A DNA stretch of 64,000 nt from Pseudomonas fluorescens (GCF_902498065.1 NZ_CABVIR010000005.1:186001-250000); one strand, 5' to 3'. Shown: positions 26,529 through 36,089, counted from the stretch's first letter. Numbers and translations: made by a program. Notes: a model not told the origin generated them from the sequence alone.

Positions 26529-27884
26529 ATGTTCAATAAAACACTAAAGAACGAGCTGTCGGTCATGACGACTGAAGTGGCAGGATACAAAGGACTGATA
26601 GGGGCTCTTGAGCGCTCCATGGCTGTAATTGAGTTCGATCTGAACGGTAACGTGCTTCGCGCAAACGACAATTTTCTTACCACAATGGGATACCGCGCGG
26701 AAGATTTACTCGGCAAGTCACACCAGGACTTTTGTACACCAACTCAAACGCGAAGCAGTCACTACAAAGACTTCTGGACGCAGCTTCGCGCCGGAAAATT
26801 TGTCTCTGGGACCTTTCAACGTATTAACAGCCGCGGCCAGAACGTCTGGCTCGAGGCAAGCTACAATCCCGTTATGGACGACCAGTGTAGAGTTATCAAG
26901 GTGGTCAAATATGCTCTTGATGTCACCGCCAAGGTGGAACTAGATGCCGAGATGCGGACGAAGCTGGCTGCATTGGATCGGGCCATGGCCGTGATCGAGT
27001 TTGATTTACACGGTAATATTCTTGTCGCCAATGAGAATTTTCTCAATGTCATGGGCTACGCCGTAAACGAACTCAAGGGCAAGCATCACCGCTTATTCTG
27101 TGAATCGACGCTAGTGAATAGTCCCGAATACGTCGATTTTTGGCGCAGACTCAACGCCGGTGAATTCTTCAGCGGTCAGTTCAAACGCCTTGGCAAGCAT
27201 GGAAGAGCAGTATGGCTAGAGGCTACCTACAATCCAGTTTTCGATGCCAACGGCGAACTCTGCAAAGTCGTTAAGTTCGCCAGCGATATAACTGAAAGAG
27301 TTGAAAAGTTTGAAGAGGACTCCCGTGGCGCATCTCGGGCTTACCATATATCAGCGGAAACTGAAAAAGTCGCGGAGCAAGGTGCCCAAGTCATCCAGGA
27401 AACCGCTCGGGAAATGCGGCAGATTGCCGAAAATATTGGAGCGTCCGCACGATTAGTAGGCCAATTAGGTGATCGTTCTGAGCAAATTACGGCCATCGTC
27501 AATACCATTCGCGGCATTGCCGATCAAACCAATCTACTGGCACTCAATGCAGCCATTGAAGCAGCCCGTGCAGGAGACCAGGGAAGAGGTTTCGCTGTAG
27601 TAGCCGATGAGGTGCGGCAACTGGCAGGACGAACCAGTCGCTCTACAGCAGAAATCGCCGAAATGATCGGTAAGATCCTCGCCGAAACCCGTGAAGCGGT
27701 TGCCAGTATGAACACCACGCAAGAGGGCGCACAACGAGGCGTATCACTGGCCGATCAGGCCGGGGCGGTCATTTTACAGATCCGTAGCGGCACCAGCGAT
27801 GCGGTTGAGGCGGTAAGCATGTTCGCATCTACCCTTGATGAGTCCGATGTTATTCCAAAGACCGCTGTCGGTTGGGTGGGTTAA
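26529..27884 (+). CDS. Cytoplasmic double-PAS chemoreceptor, BdlA-like
   Basis: 451 residues without membrane helices: PAS-A (about 24–135), PAS-B (about 150–262), then a short MCP signalling domain (about 270–451) with IRGIADQTNLLALNAAIEAARAGD. The two PAS modules are near repeats (MAVIEFDLNGNVLRAND and MAVIEFDLHGNILVANE). This architecture and size match Pseudomonas aeruginosa BdlA, a receptor that promotes biofilm dispersal by altering c-di-GMP turnover, and Aer-like redox receptors. An HD-GYP phosphodiesterase is encoded three genes upstream, which suits a dispersal role (inference). No CheR pentapeptide at the C-terminus. Confidence 0.88.
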   Translation: MFNKTLKNELSVMTTEVAGYKGLIGALERSMAVIEFDLNGNVLRANDNFLTTMGYRAEDLLGKSHQDFCTPTQTRSSHYKDFWTQLRAGKFVSGTFQRINSRGQNVWLEASYNPVMDDQCRVIKVVKYALDVTAKVELDAEMRTKLAALDRAMAVIEFDLHGNILVANENFLNVMGYAVNELKGKHHRLFCESTLVNSPEYVDFWRRLNAGEFFSGQFKRLGKHGRAVWLEATYNPVFDANGELCKVVKFASDITERVEKFEEDSRGASRAYHISAETEKVAEQGAQVIQETAREMRQIAENIGASARLVGQLGDRSEQITAIVNTIRGIADQTNLLALNAAIEAARAGDQGRGFAVVADEVRQLAGRTSRSTAEIAEMIGKILAETREAVASMNTTQEGAQRGVSLADQAGAVILQIRSGTSDAVEAVSMFASTLDESDVIPKTAVGWVG

Positions 27885-27937
27885 CTGTTTTTTACGGCAG
27901 TTTTAATATCTGCTCGGCAAAATAAGAAACTTTTGCA

Positions 27938-27981
27938 CTGACCTGATCAAGAGCTTGAATCAGGTCAGATTCCGGATTTTT
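27938..27981 (+). terminator. Terminator after BdlA-like gene
   Basis: Perfect 10-bp stem CTGACCTGAT/ATCAGGTCAG with an 11-nt loop; a TTTTTT run follows 7 nt later. It separates the signalling block from the convergent AraC gene. Confidence 0.65.
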
Positions 27982-28004
27982 TGTCCATTCCAAATCTGTG
28001 TCCC

Positions 28005-29000
28005 TCATGCCAGAGACTTCATCGTCTGCTTCGGCAACTCTCCAAAGCGCTGCCGATAGTAATTGGCAAACCGCCCCACATGCCCGAACCCGAACTCCAG
28101 CGCGACCTCTGTCACGCTGGTGTGCGGCTTCGCCAGCAAGTACTCCCTGGCGGCTTCGAGCCGTAATCCGCGCAAGCGGTCCATCGGGCTTTGACCGTAT
28201 TCACGTTGGCATAAGGTGTTCAAGCTGCGAATGCTCACCCCGACAGCAACCGCCAGTTCAGCCAGGGAGATGCCTTGAGCAAGGTGTTCGCGCATGCTGG
28301 CGTCGATTTTTTGCAATTGACGGGTGGGCTGCCGCGGCGAACGCGACTCTTGTTGCGCAACGCCACAATGGCTGAGCAGAAACAGCGGCAGGCTTTGCTC
28401 CAGATGCTGTAACCAGCGAGAAGGCAGTGCACTCGACTCACCCTTGGGCAAGTGCTCCAGCAACTCGCTGACCAGACGAAACCAGCGCATCGCCAGTGGC
28501 CGTTCCAGACGGCTGACCGGCGCTAACGTGAAGCCCGATGGCAAGTCATCGGCCAGCGCATTTTGGCTGGCGTCGAGCAATGCTCGTGGCAGTTTGAGGA
28601 TCAGTTGCTCACAGCCCTCCTCCCACACCACTCGAGCCTGGTTGCGCGGAGACAGGATCGCCACTTCTCCCGGGCTGACGTCATAGCCCATGCCGTCGGA
28701 CTCAAGCGTGGCACTGCCGCGCAGCGGCATCTGTACCAGCACGAAATCTTCGAAAGGCTGCGGCCGGATTTCTACCTGGCCGCCGTAACGCAGCGCATAC
28801 AGTTCGCAACTGGCGACCTGGCCGCGATAGAACGCCGTATCGACCCCGCCTCGCGGCCAGTCCAGCTCATGCTCCACCAGCGCTTGTCCCATCAAACGCT
28901 GGGTTTCCTGCGCCGAGCGACTGGTGAAGACCGGCTCGCGGCACATCAGCGACAAGTTGAGGCCCACGCTGTTGGCGGTGGCCGCGTGGAAAGTCGTCAT
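28005..29000 (-). CDS. AraC/XylS family regulator
   Basis: 331 residues: an N-terminal AraC_binding_2-type sensor domain and two C-terminal helix-turn-helix motifs (ISLAELAVAVGVSIRSLNTLCQ and VTEVALEFGFGHVGRFANYY). XylS-type activators respond to aromatic acids. The ATG at 29000 is preferred because it lies 1 nt after the stop of the upstream regulator, giving tight coupling; longer in-frame starts overlap that gene by 27 codons. It may control the second dioxygenase operon, since the sister regulator resembles AntR (inference). Confidence 0.9.
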   Translation of the reverse strand: MTTFHAATANSVGLNLSLMCREPVFTSRSAQETQRLMGQALVEHELDWPRGGVDTAFYRGQVASCELYALRYGGQVEIRPQPFEDFVLVQMPLRGSATLESDGMGYDVSPGEVAILSPRNQARVVWEEGCEQLILKLPRALLDASQNALADDLPSGFTLAPVSRLERPLAMRWFRLVSELLEHLPKGESSALPSRWLQHLEQSLPLFLLSHCGVAQQESRSPRQPTRQLQKIDASMREHLAQGISLAELAVAVGVSIRSLNTLCQREYGQSPMDRLRGLRLEAAREYLLAKPHTSVTEVALEFGFGHVGRFANYYRQRFGELPKQTMKSLA

Positions 29001-29001
29001 G

Positions 29002-30015
29002 TCAAAGTGACCGGTTGCGACGGGCTTCACTGCGCTGCAGAGTGGCGCTGGGCGTTTCGTTGAACAGCTTGCGGTACTCACTGGCGAACCGGCCCAGATG
29101 CGAAAACCCCCAGCACATCGCGATCACGGAGATGTTGCGCACCGAGGCGTCTTCGAGGATTTCCTGGCGTACGGCGCCGAGGCGAAACTTTTTCAGGTAA
29201 GCCATGGGCGAGACGCCCATGTGCTTGCGAAAGCCTTCGAACAGTTTGAAGCGGGACACCCCTGCCGCCGCCTCAATGTCCTCCAGGTGGATGTCTTCGC
29301 GAGCGTTGCTTTCTATGAAGTCCTTGGCGCGCACCAGGTAATACGGCAACTTGACGCCCAGTTGGTCACGCAGTTCGGCACTGTAGTTGTTGGGTTGGGA
29401 AAGGATGAGCCCCTTGATCAGCGCGCTTTCGATATCGCGGGTGAAGTACACCTGACTGAACAGGTCGTGGCCGCGCTCCAGCTCATCGATGTAGTAACGG
29501 GCCAGCCGCCACCAGGAGGCAGAGGCGCCGTTGACCGCGTCCATCACCGGCTCGAACTTCAGCGGCATTTCCAGCGGGCGTTGCAGCATGCCTTCCAGTG
29601 TCTGGCGCATGGCCATGCGGGTGATCACCACGGAGATTTTGTGACAGTCACCGGCCATGCTCAGTGTCTGGGTTTCGTGCGGCGTCACGATCAGCCCCTG
29701 ATCCTGATTGGAGTACAACCGACGGCCATCCTTGACCAATTCCTGCTCGCCGCGAATCGGCAGGCTGAGGCTGTAGCAATTGAGGTGTTCGGCATCCTCG
29801 ACGCCGATGGTCACGTCGGTACCGTATTCCATCCGGCCCAAGGTCGTGGACATGGATTTGAACACATTGGCCTTGTGGTGAAACTGAATCCGGTTCGGCT
29901 GCGAGGTCTGCAGTTCGTGCGGCCCGCAAATGCCGGCCATCCATGCCCGGGCACCGGCCAGGTCGTAGCGATCTATGCGGATATCTCGAAACTGGACAAC
30001 ATTTGGTTCGGTCAT
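29002..30015 (-). CDS. antR: AraC/XylS family regulator, probable AntR
   Basis: 337 residues with an N-terminal AraC_binding_2 domain and C-terminal HTHs (IHLEDIEAAAGVSRFKLFEGF and ISVIAMCWGFSHLGRFASEYRKLF). AntR is the XylS-like activator of antABC that uses anthranilate as inducer. Assignment rests on family and closeness to antABC, not on a direct alignment. The start at 30015 (MTEPNVVQF) is favoured. It forms a two-regulator unit with the gene at 28005–29000 and points away from antA, with the porin gene in between. Confidence 0.8.
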   Translation of the reverse strand: MTEPNVVQFRDIRIDRYDLAGARAWMAGICGPHELQTSQPNRIQFHHKANVFKSMSTTLGRMEYGTDVTIGVEDAEHLNCYSLSLPIRGEQELVKDGRRLYSNQDQGLIVTPHETQTLSMAGDCHKISVVITRMAMRQTLEGMLQRPLEMPLKFEPVMDAVNGASASWWRLARYYIDELERGHDLFSQVYFTRDIESALIKGLILSQPNNYSAELRDQLGVKLPYYLVRAKDFIESNAREDIHLEDIEAAAGVSRFKLFEGFRKHMGVSPMAYLKKFRLGAVRQEILEDASVRNISVIAMCWGFSHLGRFASEYRKLFNETPSATLQRSEARRNRSL

Positions 30016-30274
30016 GACGGTACACCCACGGCAATGGACATCGACACGCTCTTCGGCGCGTATTCTCATTGGGTTTGCAAGGGCTATGCCCAGCCGGTGC
30101 GAACAGGCGAAATCCGCACTTTTCGGCTAGTAATCGGAAACTATCTGGATGTCGAACGCGTTGCGCGGCGTTGATGCGCACAGCAATGGTGCCAGGAGCG
30201 GGCGACGCAACGGGTAAAGCGCTACCCGAGGCGTCACTTCTGCGCGCAACCGTGTCCGATTTCAGGGCAGGACG
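30016..30274. other. Spacer between antR and porin gene
   Basis: 259 nt upstream of antR. No gene or strong terminator recognised; holds the antR promoter by position. Confidence 0.4.
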
Positions 30275-31525
30275 TTACCAAAATTTCCAGGTGTAAGTCG
30301 TGATCAGGCGGTTTTCCACCCAGTCATTGCCATGGCTGAATTTGGCGACGACATTGCCGGCCTCTACGCCCACGCCTTTGAGCGGACCGCTTTGCACCAC
30401 GTAAGACAGCACCAGGTTGCGCTCCTGCTCCGCTGCCTGACTGAGGTTGTCGCCACGGTCCACCGAACTGCCCTTCAAGTATCGGGTCATGAAACTCAGG
30501 CCCGGCAGCCCCATGGCGGCAAAGTCGTAGTCATAACGCAGTTGCCAGGATTTTTCGTTGGGTTTGATGAACGCCACCCGCGACCAGTTCACCAGGAACG
30601 GCTGCGGCACATAACCGCCCAGTGTCGGGAAGTTGCTGTCGCCGAGCATGCGCTGGTATCCCACGCCGAATCGGTGCCCGCCTTTTTTCAGGGAGGTCAT
30701 GGCGCCATAGGAACGGTTGTCAATGTCGCCGTAGAGCGCGTCGCCGTCTTCGCTGTTGTTGAAGTAACGCAGGTCAGTCTTCAGCGCATAGCCGTCGCCC
30801 AGGTCTGCCAGATGGGTGATGCCCAGGTAGTGCTGCTGGTAGATGTCTTCCAGTTGCGCGTAGAAGTAAGTACCGGTCAGCGACGGAGTGAAAGCATAGC
30901 TGGCACCGGCAAGGTTGAGCCCGTCACTGCCATGGCGCACACCCGAACCGGTCTGCAGGTACAGTTTTTCGTAGTTGGAGGAGTTACGCGCACCGATCTG
31001 CGTCAGCCGCCCGGCGGTCAATGTCAGGCCGTCGATTTCCTTGGATTCGAGCAGGCCACCGCGATAGGTCGTGACCAACTGACGTGAATCATCAATGATC
31101 ACCACCGGCAGTAACGGCCGCAGTTCACCGACTTTCAGCTCGGTTTTCGAATAGCGCATTTTCAGCGTCGCCCCGCCACGGCCATATTCATCGGCCTGCT
31201 CCTGACGGCTTCGGCTGTAAGGAATGATGGAGTCATCGCCGCGCCCGCCACCGCCGTCCAGCCTATAGGCATACTGCACCTCTGCGTCCAGGCCGAACTG
31301 CACCGGGCCTTCGGTATAGCCGGAGGCAAAACGCAGGTCGAACCCCTGAGTCCAACTGCCCACCCGCGAACGGGCCGGGTTGTCCTGCTTGAAATCCCGA
31401 TCGATGTAGAAGTTGCGGGTACCCAGTGTCAGCCGGCTGTCAGAGACCACGTCAGCCTGAGCCAATAATGGCGTCAACAAGCCCACTGTTTGAATCCCTC
31501 GAACTAACCACGTTTTATGCAACAT
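30275..31525 (-). CDS. OprD-family outer-membrane porin
   Basis: 416 residues with a signal peptide (hydrophobic stretch to AQA, about residue 22), then DSRLTLGTRNFYIDRDF, the usual OprD start strand, a barrel-rich body with repeated aromatic–Gly patterns and a C-terminal TYTWKFW ending in an aromatic residue. OprD/BenF-like channels take up aromatic or amino acids; this one is likely the outer-membrane entry for the substrate of the catabolic locus. The ATG at 31525 has GGGG 11 nt upstream and yields a proper signal peptide; 48 earlier codons are discarded. Confidence 0.92.
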   Translation of the reverse strand: MLHKTWLVRGIQTVGLLTPLLAQADVVSDSRLTLGTRNFYIDRDFKQDNPARSRVGSWTQGFDLRFASGYTEGPVQFGLDAEVQYAYRLDGGGGRGDDSIIPYSRSRQEQADEYGRGGATLKMRYSKTELKVGELRPLLPVVIIDDSRQLVTTYRGGLLESKEIDGLTLTAGRLTQIGARNSSNYEKLYLQTGSGVRHGSDGLNLAGASYAFTPSLTGTYFYAQLEDIYQQHYLGITHLADLGDGYALKTDLRYFNNSEDGDALYGDIDNRSYGAMTSLKKGGHRFGVGYQRMLGDSNFPTLGGYVPQPFLVNWSRVAFIKPNEKSWQLRYDYDFAAMGLPGLSFMTRYLKGSSVDRGDNLSQAAEQERNLVLSYVVQSGPLKGVGVEAGNVVAKFSHGNDWVENRLITTYTWKFW

Positions 31526-31883
31526 ATTATTTTTCCCCCTGCCGCGTTTAGAGCAACACATGAATAGAAGGCACTTCTGGCTAAAACCAGGGCCATGAGC
31601 AATGGCAGTTTCCAGTGACCTGCAGCGAGACACTCTGGTGGTGCTTCGATTGAAATTAAGCCGCAACAAGTTCGTCAGCGGCTATCCCGTTACTGGAAGA
31701 CAATTAGCCGTTTGCTCAGCCTTCACAGGCGACAAAACCCAGTATTTACAGGAGAAAATCGCCAACAACCCAGGATCAAGGCTTATTTTCCGGATGGGTT
31801 TCCACTAATAAGCGGATAGACCCTGTCCATCGCCACGTCATTTAATGAAGGCGTGAATTAGCCCATTGGCCGAGGACTGGGAT
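31526..31883. other. Divergent control region oprD/antA
   Basis: 358 nt between divergent genes without a credible coding region; must hold both promoters. A XylS-type box pair is listed separately. Confidence 0.6.
31784..31820 (+). promoter_or_regulatory. Candidate XylS/AntR binding repeats upstream of antA
   Basis: CCGGATGGG (31790–31798) and GCGGATAGA (31812–31820) repeat with a 22-nt period. The second half-site (TAATAAGCGGATA) resembles the XylS half-site pattern TGCA-N6-GGNTA, and the spacing is near the usual two helical turns. Located about 65 nt before antA. Confidence 0.4.
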
Positions 31884-33287
31884 ATGACAACTGCACGAAG
31901 TATCGAACAGTGGAAAAGTTATATAGAAAGTTGCCTGGACTTCCGTCCGGAAGACGGTGTTTATCGCATCGCCCGCGATATGTTTACCGACCCGGAATTG
32001 TTCGATCTGGAAATGGAACTGATTTTCGAGAAGAACTGGATTTACGCCTGCCACGAAAGCGAGATCGCCAATAATCACGATTTCATGACGATGCGTGCCG
32101 GCCGCCAGCCGCTGATCATCACCCGCGACGGTGAAGGTCGTCTGAACGCCCTGATCAACGCCTGCCAGCACCGTGGCACCACCCTTACCCGCGTTGGCAA
32201 GGGCAACCAGTCGACTTTTACGTGCCCCTTCCACGCCTGGTGCTACAAAAGCGACGGCCGGCTGGTAAAGGTCAAGGCGCCGGGCGAATACCCCGAAGGC
32301 TTCGACAAGGCTACCCGCGGCCTGAAAAAGGCCCGTATCGAAAGCTATAACGGCTTCGTGTTCGTCAGCCTCGACGTGGAGGGCACCGACACCCTGGAAG
32401 ACTTCCTCGGTGACGCCAAGGTGTTCTTCGACATGATGGTGGCGCAGTCACCTACCGGTCAGCTCGAAGTGCTGCCGGGCAAGTCGGCTTACACCTACGA
32501 CGGCAACTGGAAACTGCAGAACGAGAACGGCCTGGACGGTTACCACGTCAGCACCGTCCACTACAACTACGTGGCCACCGTGCAACACCGCCAACAGGTC
32601 AACGCCGAAAAAGGCCTGACTTCCAGCGACACCCTGGACTACAGCAAGCTGGGGGCCGGCGACAAGGAAACCGACGACGGCTGGTTCGCTTTCCACAACG
32701 GCCACAGCCTTCTGTTCAGCGACATGCCCAACCCGGCCGTGCGCCCTGGCTACGCCACCATCATGCCGCGTCTGGTCGAGGAACACGGCCAGGGCAAAGC
32801 CGAGTGGATGATGCACCGCCTGCGCAATCTGAACGTCTACCCGAGCATGTTTTTCCTCGACCAGATCAGCTCGCAGTTGCGCATCATCCGCCCGGTGGCC
32901 TGGAACAAGACCGAAATCAACAGCTTCTGTCTGGGTGTGGTCGGCGAGTCGGACGCCGATCGGGAAAACCGCATTCGTCAGTTCGAAGACTTCTTCAACG
33001 TGTCCGGCATGGGCACCCCCGATGACCTCGTGGAGTTCCGTGAAGCCCAGCGTGGCTTCCAGGCGCGTCTGGAACGCTGGAGCGACATTTCCCGCGGCCA
33101 GGGCAAGTGGGTCGAAGGCGCCACCCGCAACAGCGAAACCATTGGCATCGCCCCGGCACTGACCGGCACCGAGTTCACCCATGAAGGCCTGTACGTCAAC
33201 CAGCACGCCAACTGGCAGCGCTTTTTGCTCGAAGGCCTGGCGCGCAAGGCGGCCGAACAACAACCGTTGAAACTGCGTGAGGTGTGA
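31884..33287 (+). CDS. antA: Anthranilate 1,2-dioxygenase large (alpha) subunit
   Basis: 467 residues. Rieske centre CQHRG…CPFHAW (C-x-H and C-x2-H), catalytic iron motif DGYHVSTVH (DxxHx4H). Converts anthranilate to catechol with release of NH3 and CO2, with AntB and AntC. WIYACHESEIANNHDF and LKKARIESYNGFVFVSL match AntA as I know it better than BenA/XylX. GAGG lies 8 nt before the ATG at 31884. Starts a long plus-strand run of catabolic and transport genes. Benzoate or halobenzoate specificity cannot be fully excluded. Confidence 0.88.
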   Translation: MTTARSIEQWKSYIESCLDFRPEDGVYRIARDMFTDPELFDLEMELIFEKNWIYACHESEIANNHDFMTMRAGRQPLIITRDGEGRLNALINACQHRGTTLTRVGKGNQSTFTCPFHAWCYKSDGRLVKVKAPGEYPEGFDKATRGLKKARIESYNGFVFVSLDVEGTDTLEDFLGDAKVFFDMMVAQSPTGQLEVLPGKSAYTYDGNWKLQNENGLDGYHVSTVHYNYVATVQHRQQVNAEKGLTSSDTLDYSKLGAGDKETDDGWFAFHNGHSLLFSDMPNPAVRPGYATIMPRLVEEHGQGKAEWMMHRLRNLNVYPSMFFLDQISSQLRIIRPVAWNKTEINSFCLGVVGESDADRENRIRQFEDFFNVSGMGTPDDLVEFREAQRGFQARLERWSDISRGQGKWVEGATRNSETIGIAPALTGTEFTHEGLYVNQHANWQRFLLEGLARKAAEQQPLKLREV

Positions 33288-33289
33288 AC

Positions 33290-33781
33290 ATGAATTCGCA
33301 ACTGCAATACCGCGTCGAGCAATTTCTCTACCGCAACGCCGAGGCCTGCGATGCCCAGGACTGGGACACCTACCTGGCCATGTTCAGCGATGACAGCGAA
33401 TTCCACCTGCCGCAATGGGATTCGGAGCACGTCTACACCACCGACCCGAAAAAAGGCATGTCACTGATCTACTACCCCAACCGGGGTGGTCTGGAAGACC
33501 GGGTGTTCCGCATTCGTACCGGCAAGGCGGCATCGACCATCCCGATGCCGCGCACCCTGCACCTGATCAGCAACGTGCGTATCGCGCCGCTACAGGATGA
33601 TGAGCTGGAGGTCCGCGTCAACTGGAGCACCTTGTACTACCGCATGCAAACCGCCGAGCAGTTCTTCGGCCGAGCCACCTACCGCCTGCGCCCCGACGGC
33701 GAGAGCTGGAAGATCGCCCGCAAACACGTAGTGCTGCTCAACGACACGATCAACTCCGTGCTCGATTTCTACCATCTCTGA
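33290..33781 (+). CDS. antB: Anthranilate 1,2-dioxygenase small (beta) subunit
   Basis: 163 residues, cone-like NTF2 fold typical of ring-hydroxylating dioxygenase beta subunits (QYRVEQFLYRNAEACDAQDWDTYLAMF, then PRTLHLISNVR). Structural partner of AntA in the alpha3beta3 complex. The ATG at 33290 follows GAGGTG and lies 2 nt after the antA stop. Confidence 0.9.
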   Translation: MNSQLQYRVEQFLYRNAEACDAQDWDTYLAMFSDDSEFHLPQWDSEHVYTTDPKKGMSLIYYPNRGGLEDRVFRIRTGKAASTIPMPRTLHLISNVRIAPLQDDELEVRVNWSTLYYRMQTAEQFFGRATYRLRPDGESWKIARKHVVLLNDTINSVLDFYHL

Positions 33782-33800
33782 ACCCTGCGGATTAACGCTC

Positions 33801-34823
33801 ATGACGTACAAGGTCGCCTTCAGTTTCGCCGATGGCAAAACACTCTTCTGCAACGTGCAGAACAATGAAATCCTGCTCGACGCGGCCCTGCGCAGCGGAA
33901 TCAAGATTCCGTTGGACTGCCGCGAAGGGGTTTGCGCGACCTGTCAGGGCCGCTGCGAATCCGGGCAGTACACTCAGGACTATGTGGACGATGAAGCACT
34001 GTCGGCCAGTGACCTGGCCGAGCGCAAGATGCTGACCTGCCAGACGCGCGTGCAGTCGGACGCGGCCTTCTACTTCGACTTCGATTCCAGTCTCTGCGGC
34101 AGCAGCGGCCCGAGCACTCTGCAAGGCACCGTGAGCGAGGTGCGACAGGTATCGCCGACCACCGCCATCGTGCATGTGGAAGTCGGTGCAGCGGGCGCGG
34201 CGCTCGACTACCTGCCGGGCCAGTACGCTCGTCTGCAGGTACCGGGCACCGAACATCGGCGCTCGTATTCCTTTGCCTGCGCGCCGGGCAGCAGCAACCT
34301 GCAGTTTCTCATTCGCTTGCTGCCCAGCGGCGTGATGACCGATTACGTGCGCGATCGTTGCCAGGTCGGTGACGTGATCCACATGGAAGCGCCGTTGGGT
34401 GCTTTCTACTTGCGTCATATCGACCGACCGCTGGTGATGGTGGCCGGTGGCACCGGGCTGTCGGCGTTCCTGGGCATGCTCGACCAGATTGCCGACCAGC
34501 ACGGCTGCGGCCATCCGGTGCACCTGTACTACGGCGTGCGCGAGGCCGCGGACCTGTGCGAGGTCTCGCGCATCGAGGCCTATGCCGCACGCATCCCCGG
34601 GTTCCGTTTCACGCCCGTGGTCAGCAATCCCAACCCCGACTGGCCGGGCAAGACCGGCTATATCGCCGATCACCTGGAATTGGCCGAGTTGCGCGACCAG
34701 CCGTTCGACCTGTACCTGTGCGGCCCGCCGCCGATGGTCGAGTCAATCAAGGACTGGCGCCAGCAGCACGGCCTGGACCAAAGCCGCCTCTATCTGGAGA
34801 AGTTCACCGAGAGCAACAGCTGA
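33801..34823 (+). CDS. antC: Anthranilate 1,2-dioxygenase electron transfer component
   Basis: 340 residues: N-terminal plant-type [2Fe-2S] ferredoxin (CREGVCATCQGRC with a later Cys in LTCQTR), then FAD domain (RRSYSFA) and NAD domain (GGTGLSAFLG, CGPPPMVES). Moves electrons from NADH to the AntA Rieske centre. The ferredoxin-first order is that of BenC/AntC reductases and is opposite to the second reductase at 40.6 kb. Lies 19 nt after antB. Confidence 0.92.
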   Translation: MTYKVAFSFADGKTLFCNVQNNEILLDAALRSGIKIPLDCREGVCATCQGRCESGQYTQDYVDDEALSASDLAERKMLTCQTRVQSDAAFYFDFDSSLCGSSGPSTLQGTVSEVRQVSPTTAIVHVEVGAAGAALDYLPGQYARLQVPGTEHRRSYSFACAPGSSNLQFLIRLLPSGVMTDYVRDRCQVGDVIHMEAPLGAFYLRHIDRPLVMVAGGTGLSAFLGMLDQIADQHGCGHPVHLYYGVREAADLCEVSRIEAYAARIPGFRFTPVVSNPNPDWPGKTGYIADHLELAELRDQPFDLYLCGPPPMVESIKDWRQQHGLDQSRLYLEKFTESNS

Positions 34824-34928
34824 CACAGCACTTCCATAACAACAATCAATCGGCCCGACCGAACACTGAATCACTGCCCTCATCGATATCCACCGTGCGT
34901 TGGCACGACCTACTTCATAGGCCGCCTC

Positions 34929-36089
34929 ATGAAAAACCTGGTATTGCGTGCATGTCTGGCAACCTCCCTCTGCGCAGCGACGGCTGCCCAGGCCGTGGAG
35001 CCTGTCCGAATCGGCTTCATCACCACCCTTTCCACCCCCGCCGGCTACCTGGGCGAAGACTCGCGGGACGGCTTCCAGCTGGCGATCGATCAGGAGGACG
35101 GCAAGCTCGGCGGTGTGCCGGTGCAACTCATTGTGGAAGATGACGGACTGCAACCGGCCAAGGCCAAGCAGATCGCCGACCGCATGAGCCTGGACGGTAT
35201 TTCGCTGTACACCGGGGTGATTTTTTCCAACGTGCTGGCGGCCGTGATCAACACCGCCACAAAGGACGGTTTCTACGTCAGCAACAACACCGCGCCCTCG
35301 ACCCTGGCCGGTGAAAAGTGCATGGCCAACTACTTCGTCGCCTCCTACCAGAACGACACCCCGCACGAGATGGCCGGTGTCGCCGCCAACGAGCTGGGCT
35401 ACAAGAAGATGGTGATTCTGGCGCCCAACTATCAGGGCGGCCGTGACGCACTGGCCGGTTTCAAGCGCACCTTCAAGGGCGAAGTGACCGAGATCTACAC
35501 CAAGCTCAACCAACTGGACTTCTCGGTGGAACTGGCGCGCGTGCGTGCGCTGGCGCCGGATGCGATCTTCCAGTTTCACCCGGGCGGCGGCGGCATCAAC
35601 TTCGCCAAGCAGTACGGCGGCTCGGGCCTGTCGGCGCAAATCCCGATGGTGGTGCCGGTGTTCTCCATGGATGAACGTATGCTCGCCGCCACCGGCGATG
35701 TGGCCAAGGGCACCAACATTGTCACCCTGTGGAACCCGCAGTCGGACAACCCGGCCAACCAGGCCTTCGTCAAAGCCTTCACCGAGAAGTACAAGCGCGC
35801 CCCGACGGTGTATGCCGCCCAGACCTACGACACGGCACGACTGATCGGCGCAGCCCTGAAGACCTCCCAGGGCAATCTGAAAGATCAGGCGGCCTTCCGC
35901 TCGGCCATGAAGAACGTCAAGTTCGATTCCATTCGCGGTGACTTCAGCTTCGCCCAGAACCAGCACCCGGTGATCGACTGGTACCTGCTGCAAGTGCAGG
36001 CCGGCGCCGATGGCAAGCTGATCGAAGTGCCGATCAAGACTCTGGCGACCCGCCACGTCGACAGCTACGCCGCTCAATGCTCGATCTGA
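34929..36089 (+). CDS. LIV-type ABC transporter substrate-binding protein
   Basis: 386 residues with a Sec signal peptide (cleavage near AQAVE, about residue 22) and a periplasmic type I binding fold (VRIGFITTLSTPAGYLGEDSRDG, DGISLYTGVIFSNV). Relatives bind branched-chain amino acids, amides or aromatic acids; with antABC upstream and oxygenase genes downstream, an aromatic ligand is likely (inference). First gene of a complete five-gene importer, 105 nt after antC. Confidence 0.92.
   Translation: MKNLVLRACLATSLCAATAAQAVEPVRIGFITTLSTPAGYLGEDSRDGFQLAIDQEDGKLGGVPVQLIVEDDGLQPAKAKQIADRMSLDGISLYTGVIFSNVLAAVINTATKDGFYVSNNTAPSTLAGEKCMANYFVASYQNDTPHEMAGVAANELGYKKMVILAPNYQGGRDALAGFKRTFKGEVTEIYTKLNQLDFSVELARVRALAPDAIFQFHPGGGGINFAKQYGGSGLSAQIPMVVPVFSMDERMLAATGDVAKGTNIVTLWNPQSDNPANQAFVKAFTEKYKRAPTVYAAQTYDTARLIGAALKTSQGNLKDQAAFRSAMKNVKFDSIRGDFSFAQNQHPVIDWYLLQVQAGADGKLIEVPIKTLATRHVDSYAAQCSI

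Noticed and set aside
31866..31883. TTG start six codons before the antA ATG
   Set aside because: The ATG at 31884 has GAGG at proper spacing and matches the family N-terminus.
34743..36077. 444-codon minus-strand frame opposite the binding-protein gene
   Set aside because: No motif; the plus-strand binding protein with signal peptide and operon context explains the region.
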